Shown: piece after piece, positions 8,837-16,769 of the stretch
Layout: each line of letters opens with the position of its first letter
How positions within the stretch are numbered: the stretch's first letter is position 1
Source of the DNA: Terriglobia bacterium
Lineage (GTDB): Bacteria; Acidobacteriota; Terriglobia; Terriglobales; Acidobacteriaceae
Direction: 5' to 3'
Assembly: GCA_020073185.1 (NCBI GenBank)
Contig: JAIQFT010000010.1
Location: 32,516 to 96,515, forward strand
DNA length: 64,000 nt
Translations under genes and position numbers: made by a program
The notes under the pieces: model-generated
What the model was told of the DNA's origin: nothing
The model's input: the letters and a program-made list of their open reading frames with translations, nothing else
Database searches by the model: none

Positions 8837-9889
8837 ATGGTCCGCATTACCGTTCTCGTATTCCTTCTCACCTTGTTCGCTGCGGCACAACGTCGCGGCC
8901 CCGGAGGCGCCGGCACGTCCCCTTCCGGCCTTCCCAACACCCAGCAACAGATATCCTCGCTCCAGGTGCACGTCGTGAGGGAGAACGAGCGGTCGGTCGA
9001 TGATGTCATGCGCGTGCAGTTGCTCAGGACCGACGGCGCCACGCCGGTCGCGGAAACTTTCTCGCGCGACGGCATAGCGGAGTTTCGCAGCATCGCGCCC
9101 GGCAGTTACATTCTGCGCGTCAGCGGAAGCAATATTGAGGAGGCCACGACCATGAGCTTCAATGTGCCTCCGTTCGCCGCCGCCGTGCAGTTCGTGCACG
9201 TGCAGATGAGGTCGCTGGCGGGAACCAACAGCAAGCAGAGTAGGGGCAGCCGACAGGGTCCGGTCTCCGCCCAGGACCTCAACGTGCCGAACAAGGCACG
9301 GGAAGAGCTAAGAAAAGCCGGCCAGGCCATGCAGGAGGAAGATTGGAAGAAGGCAACCGGGCATCTCAACAAAGCGGTCTCGATTTATCCGCAGTACGCC
9401 GCCGCCTACAACAACCTCGGCTTCATTGCCATGAAACTCAAGGACTGGCCGAAGGCGCAGACGATGTTTCAAAAGGCCGCTGACCTCAATGACTCCACCG
9501 GCTACGCTTATGTCAACCTCGGCCGCGTATACCTGATCGAGCGGAATTTCGAAGAGGCGGCCAGGCTGATGAACAAAACGCTCGCCCTCGACCCCAACAA
9601 TGTCGAGGCCCTTACCATCCTCTCCGATTGCGATGTAGCCACCGGCAAATATGACGAGGCCATTGCCAACGTCCGCCGCGTGCATTCCGCTCCGCACGAG
9701 CACTACGCGGTGGTGCACTTGATTGCCGCCGTCGCCTTGGAGAAGCAGAACCATCCCCAACGTGCAAGCGCGGAGTACGAGTTGTTCCTGCAAGAGGATC
9801 CCGAGAGTCCCCGTGCCGCCGCTGCGCGCAGAGCGCTCGATCGTCTGGCGGCCAACAACCGGTTTGGAGTCGCCGCGCCGCATCCTTGA
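8837..9889 (+). CDS. Exported TPR protein with N-terminal beta domain
   Basis: 350 residues. A signal peptide (VRITVLVFLLTLFAAAQ) is followed by a carboxypeptidase-regulatory-like or beta-sandwich segment at about 40-120 (FSRDGIAEFRSIAPGSYILRV). From about 155 at least three TPR units follow (AYNNLGFIAMKLKDWPKAQTM, AYVNLGRVYLIERNFEEAARL, ALTILSDCDVATGKYDEAI), then a fourth weaker one. It is probably a periplasmic or outer-membrane scaffold for protein interactions. An AGGGG site precedes the ATG. It lies 21 bp after the zinc-ribbon gene and just before the methyltransferase, so it is likely in the same operon. Confidence 0.82.
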   Translation: MVRITVLVFLLTLFAAAQRRGPGGAGTSPSGLPNTQQQISSLQVHVVRENERSVDDVMRVQLLRTDGATPVAETFSRDGIAEFRSIAPGSYILRVSGSNIEEATTMSFNVPPFAAAVQFVHVQMRSLAGTNSKQSRGSRQGPVSAQDLNVPNKAREELRKAGQAMQEEDWKKATGHLNKAVSIYPQYAAAYNNLGFIAMKLKDWPKAQTMFQKAADLNDSTGYAYVNLGRVYLIERNFEEAARLMNKTLALDPNNVEALTILSDCDVATGKYDEAIANVRRVHSAPHEHYAVVHLIAAVALEKQNHPQRASAEYELFLQEDPESPRAAAARRALDRLAANNRFGVAAPHP

Positions 9890-9896
9890 GAGAGCC

Positions 9897-11084
9897 TTGT
9901 CCACACCTGTTCTGAGCGTGAACTGGCGAGCCGCGGCGCGCATCCGCCACGGCCACGTCTGGGTATACCGTTCCGACCTGGTCGGCCACGACCAGGTTGC
10001 TCCCGGTTCGCTGGTCCGCGTGCAGGATGAAGCCGGAAAATACCTTGGCACCGCGCTCTACAGCAGTTCCTCGCAGATCGCGGTGCGCATGCTGTCGGGC
10101 GAGCGCCTCGAACCCGCCGGCTTGGTCGAATTGCTCCGCCAACGTCTGCTCGCCGCGATTGCCTATCGCGAGCGCATTGTCCGGGACAGCGATGCATGCC
10201 GTCTCGTCTTCAGCGAAAGCGACGGCCTGCCCGGACTGATCGTGGATCGCTACAACGACATCCTCAGCTTTCAGGTGCTCACCCAGGCCATGGACCGCGA
10301 CGACATTCGCGCTGCCGTCTTGCAGACCCTGCTCGAAGCGTTGCGCCCGGCCGCGGTGGTCGAGCGCGTCGACCCCCGCATTCGCCGATTGGAACACTTG
10401 CTGCCGCGCGAGGAAGGTTTGTGTCACGGGGAAAGAACCAACACCATTATCGCCATGAACGGCGTGCGCTTCCAATTGCACGCGCTGGCGGGACAAAAGA
10501 CGGGCGCCTTCCTCGATCAGCGCGAGAACTACGCCGCTGCCGCTCAGTTCGCGCGCGGCGAGGCCCTCGACATGTTCTGCTACCAGGGCGGGTTCTCCCT
10601 TCACCTGGCGCGCGTCTGCTCGCACGTCACCGCCGTGGACAGTTCGCGTCCGGCGCTGGAAATCGCCGAGCAGAACGAAAAACTGAACGCCGGCGAGCAC
10701 GGCGGCCGTGAGATCGAATGGATCGAGGCCAACGGCTTCGACCTGCTCAAGGACTACGCCACCGCCGGCCGCCAGTACGACACCATCGTGCTGGATCCGC
10801 CGGCCTTCGCGAGATCACGCAAGGCGCTTCCCACCGCCCTGCGCGGTTACAAGGAGCTGAACCTGCGGGCGCTGAAGATGCTGCGTCCCGGCGGCGCGCT
10901 CGTCACCTGCTCCTGCTCATTCCACGTCGGCGAAGAAGATTTTCTGGAGATGCTGCGCTCCGCGGCGTTCGACGCTCGCCAGTCGCCGAAAATTATCGCA
11001 AGACGCGGCCAGGCCAAGGACCATCCCGTGCTGCTCGCCATCCCCGAAACCGCTTACCTGAAATGCGTGATCCTCACGGTTTGA
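9897..11084 (+). CDS. Class I rRNA large-subunit methyltransferase, RlmI-like (PUA + SAM domain)
   Basis: About 395 residues, the same length as E. coli RlmI. An N-terminal PUA-like part (RIRHGHVWVYRSDL, then GKYLGTALYSSSSQIAVRML) precedes the linker SDGLPGLIVDRY. The Rossmann methyltransferase core carries QKTGAFLDQRENY, AdoMet motif I (LDMFCYQGGFSLHLA) and the catalytic-loop motif DPPAFARS. The family makes m5C in 23S rRNA. No ATG lies at the right place; TTG 9897 and GTG 9918 are the candidate starts, and TTG gives the usual length. The start lies 8 bp after the TPR gene stop. The C-terminal Cys (TCSCSFH) is conserved in the family. Confidence 0.85.
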   Translation: MSTPVLSVNWRAAARIRHGHVWVYRSDLVGHDQVAPGSLVRVQDEAGKYLGTALYSSSSQIAVRMLSGERLEPAGLVELLRQRLLAAIAYRERIVRDSDACRLVFSESDGLPGLIVDRYNDILSFQVLTQAMDRDDIRAAVLQTLLEALRPAAVVERVDPRIRRLEHLLPREEGLCHGERTNTIIAMNGVRFQLHALAGQKTGAFLDQRENYAAAAQFARGEALDMFCYQGGFSLHLARVCSHVTAVDSSRPALEIAEQNEKLNAGEHGGREIEWIEANGFDLLKDYATAGRQYDTIVLDPPAFARSRKALPTALRGYKELNLRALKMLRPGGALVTCSCSFHVGEEDFLEMLRSAAFDARQSPKIIARRGQAKDHPVLLAIPETAYLKCVILTV

Positions 11085-11111
11085 GCCGCCGCCGCTGGTA
11101 GCCGGGAAATA

Positions 11112-11870
11112 TCATTCACCGTGGCGATGCTCCATCTGCCGCTCCACCGACCAGATGGCCTCCGGCGTCTTCCCGCTGGGATAGACGTGCACCATCCAGC
11201 CGAAAATCTGCGGACGGAATCTGCCGCCCACCGCGGTGCATTCCTGCTCGGTGGTGATGGAGCCGAGCAAGCCAAACTTGGCGTTGGGTCCGAAGTACTC
11301 GCGCTCGCGGCCCTTGGGCGCGGCGCAGAAATTGACGTGCTCGTGCCAGCGCGCGATGCTCAGCGGGACGCGCGCGTCCAGATCGTCCGCGTTCACTCGC
11401 GCGGGCGCGGTGTACATCACGCCGAGCAGCTTGTAGCCGCCGTCGGCGGTTTTCTCGTACAGCAGCGAGGTCGGATGCTCCGGGTTCAGACCGAAGGCCG
11501 CTTCCATGGCGTACCAGCCGTTGGTGAAGTGATACATCTTCTGCTTCCGGTTGGGCAGGAAGATGCGGAAGCCGTCGGCCAGCGCGTCGTGATAGTCGGC
11601 GTAGCGGCGCATGACGTCTTTGGCCGCCTGCACGATCTGATCGGCGCGCTGCTGATCGCCCGGGCGCAGCGGCCGCATCTCGGTCATCTTCATGTGCGGG
11701 CCCATGTCCATGTGGCGGCTCGACATGGCGTGCATGGCGTGGTCCATGCCTTCTTCGGATTGCGATTGCGCCGGCTTCTGTTCGGCGGCGCCGGCGGACA
11801 TGGGTTCATGTTGCGCGGCGGCGAACGACACCAGCAGAAACACTACGGCGAGCGGAAAAAGCCGTTTCAT
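11112..11870 (-). CDS. Exported protein with His/Met-rich linker, unknown function
   Basis: 252 residues. The signal peptide (LFPLAVVFLLVSFAAAQ) is followed by a linker at about 40-65 crowded with Met and His (GMDHAMHAMSSRHMDMGPHM), similar to copper- or silver-binding tails of exported metal proteins. The rest is a compact domain with a conserved look: FRIFLPNRKQKMYHFTN, AAFGLNPEHPTSLLY, RVPLSIARWHEHVNFC. It has two cysteines (in NFCAAP and QECTAVG) that could pair. I do not recognise the domain. Metal handling is an inference from the linker only. It is convergent with the methyltransferase gene, with 27 bp between stops. Confidence 0.7.
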   Translation of the reverse strand: MKRLFPLAVVFLLVSFAAAQHEPMSAGAAEQKPAQSQSEEGMDHAMHAMSSRHMDMGPHMKMTEMRPLRPGDQQRADQIVQAAKDVMRRYADYHDALADGFRIFLPNRKQKMYHFTNGWYAMEAAFGLNPEHPTSLLYEKTADGGYKLLGVMYTAPARVNADDLDARVPLSIARWHEHVNFCAAPKGREREYFGPNAKFGLLGSITTEQECTAVGGRFRPQIFGWMVHVYPSGKTPEAIWSVERQMEHRHGE

Positions 11871-11929
11871 CGGTTTACCCCACAGCTAAGAACCCCAATT
11901 CTAGCCGGGAGATGCGGAGCGGAGGAACT

Positions 11930-12739
11930 TCAAATCCTTGTCGCCAGCGTCAGTTGCTCCAGGTTGACCTCCGTCACGCCGGGGATGGCCTCCACGAAGG
12001 CGCGGATCTTCTTGGCCTGTCCAGGGGTGTCAACGTCTCCCTTGAGAGACACCGAGCCAGCGCGCGCCACGACCTCGAATTGCAGGTCACAAGCGGCCGG
12101 ATTCATCGCCAGGTTGGCCTTGACGCAACTGGCCAGCGCAAGGTTCTCGATCGCGGCCTGGGTTTCGGCCGTGGGCTGAAAGCAGTTCGACTCCGCCAGC
12201 ACGCAGATGGCCTCGCAGGCTTCTTCCAAGCCTATCTGCTCCAGGTTGAGCACCAGGTCGTAGAGCGACGGGTCGGCCCAATCCACGCCGTAGAGGAAGC
12301 GCGTCCACTTGCGCCGGTCGTCGTCGATGGCTTCGATGTAGGCGATGGCTTGCTTACGGTTGAACTTCCCCCGCTCCTGCACCTTGGCGATGCGAAACTC
12401 CATGGGCGCAATAATCCGCGTGCGCAGGATGTGCAGTCCCTTGCCGAGCAGCAGATGTCCGGCGAGACCGTGGTAGATGGCGTCGCCATGCCGGACGTCC
12501 TCGGCCAGTGCCGCCTGGATGAAGGCCAGGTAAATGTACTTGGTGTGCTGCGACTGGCCGAGAAAGCTGGGCGGCTTATCAATCGCCATTCGCAGGTCGT
12601 CCTGCGACACGCCCCATTCCGCCGCCTTGCGGATTACATGGTCGCGATCAATGTAGCGGTAGCCAAGCCTGCGGGCGAGAGCTTCGGCCAGCATCTTGCC
12701 GCCACTAAACGATCCTCTTGAGATAGTGATGATTGCCAC
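11930..12739 (-). CDS. Cytidylate kinase-like protein with C-terminal BON domain
   Basis: 269 residues from GTG 12739, with an excellent AAGGAGG site six bases upstream. The N-terminal 200 residues match the cytidylate kinase-like family: P-loop variant ITISRGSFSGGKMLAEAL, then LGYRYIDRDHVIRKAA, IYHGLAGHLLL, and RTRIIAPMEFRIA. The last 65 residues (LALASCVKANLAMNPAAC onward, KGDVDTPGQAKKIRAFVEAIPGV) form a BON-type fold, usually linked to membranes or small ligands. BON domains are normally exported, but this protein lacks a signal peptide, so the fusion should be cytoplasmic. Substrate unknown. Confidence 0.82.
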   Translation of the reverse strand: MAIITISRGSFSGGKMLAEALARRLGYRYIDRDHVIRKAAEWGVSQDDLRMAIDKPPSFLGQSQHTKYIYLAFIQAALAEDVRHGDAIYHGLAGHLLLGKGLHILRTRIIAPMEFRIAKVQERGKFNRKQAIAYIEAIDDDRRKWTRFLYGVDWADPSLYDLVLNLEQIGLEEACEAICVLAESNCFQPTAETQAAIENLALASCVKANLAMNPAACDLQFEVVARAGSVSLKGDVDTPGQAKKIRAFVEAIPGVTEVNLEQLTLATRI

Positions 12740-13169
12740 GGGCGCCTCCTTCAGTCCGCACGCCGCGGCTGCACGGCGGCGATCACAAGACTGATGACTA
12801 TCACTCCTGGCCTGCCAAAGCGGTGATGAACCTCACCGTTGCGCGTGCGTGCCAGATTCACTGCCCTGGAAGCGGTTGGCAGCAGGTGCGTGGTGGGTGA
12901 GGGCGCGCAAAGGCTACTTCGCTCCGACCCAGTGACAAATTTTGTCAATCGAGTACCCCCCTCCCCCCTGCTATGTGGAATCAACAACATACGTACGGCA
13001 TACCGTGGAACCGGCACGGTAACCGTGGCGTGCCGGACTGTGGGGGCGAAGCCTTGCGGATAGTGGGAAATCTCGCCTCCGGATGCGTCCTTGTCTTTCT
13101 GGCCGATGCAAATCTCTTTAAGCTGAAATCCGCCATTCCAGCGTTCCTTGAAGGGTGCGCCAGCGCCTG
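12740..13169. other. Intergenic region, no gene supported
   Basis: About 430 bp upstream of both the kinase-BON gene (minus) and the PASTA-PKD gene (plus). Only poor short frames are seen. A long minus-strand frame (12751-13530) runs antisense into the next gene and has no family resemblance. The region contains C-rich runs near 12956-12969 and ends at a good promoter. Confidence 0.4.
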
Positions 13170-13197
13170 TTGACACTGGCTCCATCTCATTTATAGT
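13170..13197 (+). promoter_or_regulatory. Sigma70-like promoter for the PASTA-PKD gene pair
   Basis: TTGACA at 13170-13175 and TATAGT at 13192-13197, with a 16-base spacer, pointing to the ATG at 13277. This is one of the closest consensus matches in the window. An 80-base leader would result. Confidence 0.6.
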
Positions 13198-13276
13198 GTC
13201 GTTCCATCGGCTGCCACCACTGGACTTTTCCCAGATCGACCATCTAAGTGGCGAGTCTCGACGAGGAGTCGAACTA

Positions 13277-14602
13277 ATGTGTGGTTCACTCCATTGGCGC
13301 AGGTCCAGACTTGTTGTTGCCTTGCTTTGTCTTGCAGTTTCGCTTTGCTGGAGCCAGCGAAAAGACCAAAAAATTGCGCCGAAGACCTCTGCGAAGATGG
13401 CACAGCAGTTTGTTGGCCGCAAAGTCCCCCCTCTTTCGGGAAAAACGTGCAACGAAGCCTCCGCAATCTTGGAACAGATGAGATTGCGCTGCGAATGCGT
13501 AGTCGAGAATAGCAGCGGGACCTTGATCACTCATTCGGATCCGCCGGAAGGCAACCCGGTCAACATTGGCGCACTGGTCCGAGTTTATTTTGACGCGCAG
13601 CGAGTACGGGTGCCACGGGTGATCGGGGAGACCCCCGCCGTTGCAAGCGAACGATTGCGCGGCGCAGACCTGGGAATGGCATTTCAGTCTGCGGCGCCTG
13701 GTAGTGGGCAGCCAGGAACGGTTGCTAATCAAACGCCTGAGCCCGAGAGCTGGGTCGATCGCGGTACTCAGGTTGAAGTCTTTGTCGTTCCTGACCGACT
13801 GACAGTCACAGCAGATCCTCCAACACCAGCGGTATTTGACACTGTCGTGGCTGAAGCATTCCTTGAACCGCCTCGACCCGGTGCGCTCTATTCGTTTTCG
13901 TGGGGCGATGGGTCGGAACCAAGTGAGCCAAGTCCCGAGCGGACGGCCAGCTATCGCTACAGCACAGCAGGCCCTCACTCCATAACTGTTACCGCAACCG
14001 ATTCCAGTGGGGAGATGAAGGTCACCAGTGAGCGGGACATTAATGTCCGGGACTACGACGTGCGATTAAGCGTGGATCCAGTCAACCCGGAACCGGGACA
14101 ATCGGTCACCGTACGGGCTGCTCTAGACCCAGCTTCCCAAGGCCTGACGTACCAGTTTTCCTTTGATGGCGTGCAGGACGGTAGCCAAAGTAGTCCAGAA
14201 ACAACTCACATGTTCAGCAGCCGCGAACCTCACACGGTTGCGGTAGCAGTCAGAGTCGGAGACCAGACCGTTGCGACCGCAAGCTTTTCCGTTGTCATGG
14301 CGCCCGCGAGCGCATCATCGGACTCCCCTGCTCGTCCATCCGATTCCCGCGATCATCGATACGGGCCTGTATTCGCAGGAGGGGCCGCTGTGGCACTGGC
14401 TGCAGCCGCTCGCTCTATCGTGAGAAAGAAACGCATAAGGCGCTTGCGAGACGAAATGATAATTCACCTTGAAACCGACGTTGGGCGTCAGCAGGCCGTA
14501 CCTGCATCACCCGTTGATACCGAGGATGTGATCCTGGTCCGAGCCGTTGCATCCAGAGGGACGCAGTCCCTTTTGACTACTGCCGGGGGCGGCCGCTCAT
14601 GA
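13277..14602 (+). CDS. Membrane protein with two PASTA-like and two PKD-like domains
   Basis: 441 residues. ATG 13277 has AGGAG eight bases upstream. An N-terminal export signal (LVVALLCLAVSLCW) is followed by two PASTA-like repeats (about 38-100, KVPPLSGKTCNEASAILEQ; about 104-170, VPRVIGETPAVASERLRG). Two PKD-like beta domains follow (about 172-255, FSWGDGSEPS; about 257-345, TYQFSFDGVQDG). A second hydrophobic segment (VFAGGAAVALAAAARSIV, about 375-392) is followed by basic residues and a short cytoplasmic tail. PASTA repeats usually bind muropeptides on Ser/Thr kinases, but no kinase domain is present. It overlaps the next gene by 4 bases. GC looks lower than in its neighbours. Confidence 0.8.
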   Translation: MCGSLHWRRSRLVVALLCLAVSLCWSQRKDQKIAPKTSAKMAQQFVGRKVPPLSGKTCNEASAILEQMRLRCECVVENSSGTLITHSDPPEGNPVNIGALVRVYFDAQRVRVPRVIGETPAVASERLRGADLGMAFQSAAPGSGQPGTVANQTPEPESWVDRGTQVEVFVVPDRLTVTADPPTPAVFDTVVAEAFLEPPRPGALYSFSWGDGSEPSEPSPERTASYRYSTAGPHSITVTATDSSGEMKVTSERDINVRDYDVRLSVDPVNPEPGQSVTVRAALDPASQGLTYQFSFDGVQDGSQSSPETTHMFSSREPHTVAVAVRVGDQTVATASFSVVMAPASASSDSPARPSDSRDHRYGPVFAGGAAVALAAAARSIVRKKRIRRLRDEMIIHLETDVGRQQAVPASPVDTEDVILVRAVASRGTQSLLTTAGGGRS

Positions 14603-15192
14603 GCCAGTCAGCAGGCAGCGAAACCGGTCGCGCAATCAGCTTGGCGGACCTGTTTGAACTTGCGCCTTCGAGCTTCGGTGCCGCCGCAGCGGCTGCAATC
14701 GTGACAAGCGGCGCGTTGGCGCCATTGCAGGCGGCTGTGCTCGCGGAGCTGAGCTACTTCCCATGGCAATCCTTTATCGGTTCCCTGGGAACGAGGTCGC
14801 TGGAACTCTTTCAGACCCACCTGTCGGACATCCTGCAAAGTGTTTGGCAGAAATACCGGGAAATCTCGGAATATCGAGACACGGCAAAACACCCGCCCGA
14901 GGAAGTTGCATCCGTTCCCATGCACGAACACACTTTCACCTCCAAGCACCAACCCTGCTTGGAGATTGTGTTTCGCGGGACAAAGCATCGGGTGACTTTC
15001 GATATTCAGCTGAACTTGGAAGTGACAGAGTTGATTTTGAGTATACAGAGCGGGAAGATCAAATCAGTTCAATCCGGTTCGTTACGCGGCAGTGGGTCCA
15101 TCTCTCTCGGCCCAGTAGAACTGACGCGAAAGGAATTCCAGCCCATTCTGCTCCCAGGAACATTGGCGCTCGGAGACGGCATTCAGATTTAG
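14599..15192 (+). CDS. Unknown partner of the PASTA-PKD protein
   Basis: 197 residues. The start overlaps the preceding stop (ATGA), so the two are translationally coupled. There is no signal peptide. An Ala-rich, moderately hydrophobic stretch (about 25-60, SSFGAAAAAAIVTSGALA onward) could contact the membrane. An amphipathic helix (TRSLELFQTHLSDILQSVW) and a beta-rich C-terminal domain follow (LEIVFRGTKHRVTFDIQLNL, then SGSLRGSGSISLGPVEL). The beta domain alternates hydrophobic and polar residues, as in small beta-sandwich domains. I do not recognise the family. Its tight pairing suggests it acts on the cytoplasmic face with the membrane partner. Confidence 0.75.
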   Translation: MSQSAGSETGRAISLADLFELAPSSFGAAAAAAIVTSGALAPLQAAVLAELSYFPWQSFIGSLGTRSLELFQTHLSDILQSVWQKYREISEYRDTAKHPPEEVASVPMHEHTFTSKHQPCLEIVFRGTKHRVTFDIQLNLEVTELILSIQSGKIKSVQSGSLRGSGSISLGPVELTRKEFQPILLPGTLALGDGIQI

Positions 15193-15229
15193 GCTTCGAG
15201 TGGCTTGCGGTTCGTGCCGGTTCCGTTTC

Positions 15230-16693
15230 TCAGGAGTTCGTCAGAAGATGTTTCGCTGCCGCCTGGCCACTCGCGATGCAGTCGGGAACGCCGATGCCGC
15301 GATAGGCGTTGCCCGCCAATTGCAGGCCCGGGATGGTAGCGCGCAATTCCTCGATACGCCGCACGCGGGCCAGGTGGCCGCGAACGTACTGGGCCATGGC
15401 GCCACGCCAGCGATAGACGCGGGCAAAGCGCGGAATGGCGGTCATGCCGACGATCTCGCGCAGGTCCTTGCGGACGGCGGCCAGGATTTCGCCGTCGGGA
15501 AGGTTGAGCACCGACTCGTTGCCCCAGCCGCCGATGAAGCAGCGCACCAGTCCGCGGTCGGGCGGGGCGCGATGCGGAAATTTCACATGCACGAAAGTGC
15601 AGGCGAGGATGCGTCGGCGCTCGCTGCGGGGCACGAGAAATCCGAAACCCGGAGGCACGGAGGCGAGATCGCGCTTGTCGTAGCCGCAGACAACCACGAT
15701 CGAGGAGCTGTAGGGGATGCGCTGCAACTCCTCGCTGAGCGGCTCGCTGATTTTTTGCAGCAGGCGCCCGGCGGCGTTGGCAGGCAGCGCCATGATGACG
15801 GCGTCGAATTCCTCGGGCGAGCCCTGCTCGGGCGCGACCATCCACTTGCCGCGGGAGCGCCCGACGGCGACGACTCGATTCCCGATACGCGCGGCGCCCG
15901 GCGCCAGCTGCGGCACGATGGCGTCCACCAGTTGCTGCATGCCGCCCTTCAGCGAGGTAAACAGCGGACGCGGTGCAGCGCGCGCGCTGCCCTGGCCGGT
16001 ACTGGCCACCTTTTCGCGTTGCTTGCGGGCCTGCAACATGCCGCGGCTGAGCGAGCCGTAGCGCTGCTCCATCTCGACAAAGCGTGGAAGCACAGCGGCG
16101 GCGCTGAGGTCGGCGGCCGATCCGCCGTAAACCCCGGCCAGCAGTGGGTCGGCCAGGCGCTCGACCATCTCGGGGCCGAAGTGTCGCTCGACCATCTCGG
16201 CGACGGTTTCGTCAGGAACTTCCCCACCCTGTCCCGCCAACCCCGGGTGGGACAAGGGTGGGCCACCCGAATGCGGTTCTTGAAAATACTCGCGTGCGAA
16301 GCGCAGCTTGGCGCGCCAGGAAAACAGCGGCGTGGAGAGGATGGGCGCGATCCTGGTCGGCACCATGAACATCAGGCCGTCGGGAATGGGCACCAGCCGG
16401 CCTTTGACCAGGATGTAAGTGATGCGGTCGGGATCATTGGAGCCAATGAGCTGATCGCCGAGGCCAAGCGCGCGCACGAAATCGCTGCCCCAGGATTTTT
16501 CGGTGAGAAAGGAATCGGGCCCGGCTTCGACCAGGCAGTCGTCAATGCGCTCGGTGACGAGCACGCCACCGAGGCGCGGCGCTTCCTCGAAAATGGCGTA
16601 GTCGAGTTCGGCGCCGCCAGCGCGGGCGCGCTCCAGGGTGATGGCGGCGCTGAGGCCGCTGGTCCCGCCGCCGATGATGGCAATGCGCTTCAT
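15230..16693 (-). CDS. hemY: Protoporphyrinogen/coproporphyrinogen oxidase
   Basis: 487 residues. The N-terminal FAD-binding motif (IAIIGGGTSGLSAAITLE) is followed by FEEAPRLGGVL, VEAGPDSFL and the C-terminal FAD contact GLQLAGNAYRGIGVPDCI. This is the HemY-type flavoprotein oxidase that precedes ferrochelatase or metal insertion. It is last in the minus-strand order hemE-hemH-hemY. Residues about 141-160 (HSGGPPLSHPGLAGQGGEVP) look like an insertion relative to the family; they are encoded by a DNA palindrome at 16223-16262. Sequence alone does not settle proto- versus copro-porphyrinogen specificity. Confidence 0.93.
   Translation of the reverse strand: MKRIAIIGGGTSGLSAAITLERARAGGAELDYAIFEEAPRLGGVLVTERIDDCLVEAGPDSFLTEKSWGSDFVRALGLGDQLIGSNDPDRITYILVKGRLVPIPDGLMFMVPTRIAPILSTPLFSWRAKLRFAREYFQEPHSGGPPLSHPGLAGQGGEVPDETVAEMVERHFGPEMVERLADPLLAGVYGGSAADLSAAAVLPRFVEMEQRYGSLSRGMLQARKQREKVASTGQGSARAAPRPLFTSLKGGMQQLVDAIVPQLAPGAARIGNRVVAVGRSRGKWMVAPEQGSPEEFDAVIMALPANAAGRLLQKISEPLSEELQRIPYSSSIVVVCGYDKRDLASVPPGFGFLVPRSERRRILACTFVHVKFPHRAPPDRGLVRCFIGGWGNESVLNLPDGEILAAVRKDLREIVGMTAIPRFARVYRWRGAMAQYVRGHLARVRRIEELRATIPGLQLAGNAYRGIGVPDCIASGQAAAKHLLTNS
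16223..16262. repeat. Palindromic element inside hemY
   Basis: Left arm CCCACCCTGTCCCGCC (16223-16238) and right arm GGTGGGACAAGGGTGGG (16246-16262) pair almost completely around a short loop. The insert keeps the hemY reading frame and codes a Gly/Pro-rich loop. It resembles intergenic palindromes that have entered a gene. Confidence 0.6.
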
Positions 16694-16698
16694 GGCTC

Positions 16699-16763
16699 GT
16701 AGTCGGTAGTTCGTAGTCGGTAGCCCGGCCCGGAACTACCGATTACCGGCTACGGGCTACGAC
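16699..16763. repeat. Word-type inverted repeat between hemH and hemY
   Basis: The left arm reiterates GTAGTCGGTAG-like words; the right arm carries the complements (CTACCG, CTACG). It can fold as an imperfect hairpin with several alternative registers. Confidence 0.6.
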
Positions 16764-16769
16764 GCGCAG

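Noticed and set aside
12751..13530. Minus-strand frame of 259 codons upstream of the kinase-BON gene
   Set aside because: It runs antisense through the start of the PASTA-PKD gene and its promoter; composition is not protein-like.
15200..16702. Plus-strand frame of 500 codons
   Set aside because: Antisense to hemY, which has full FAD motifs.
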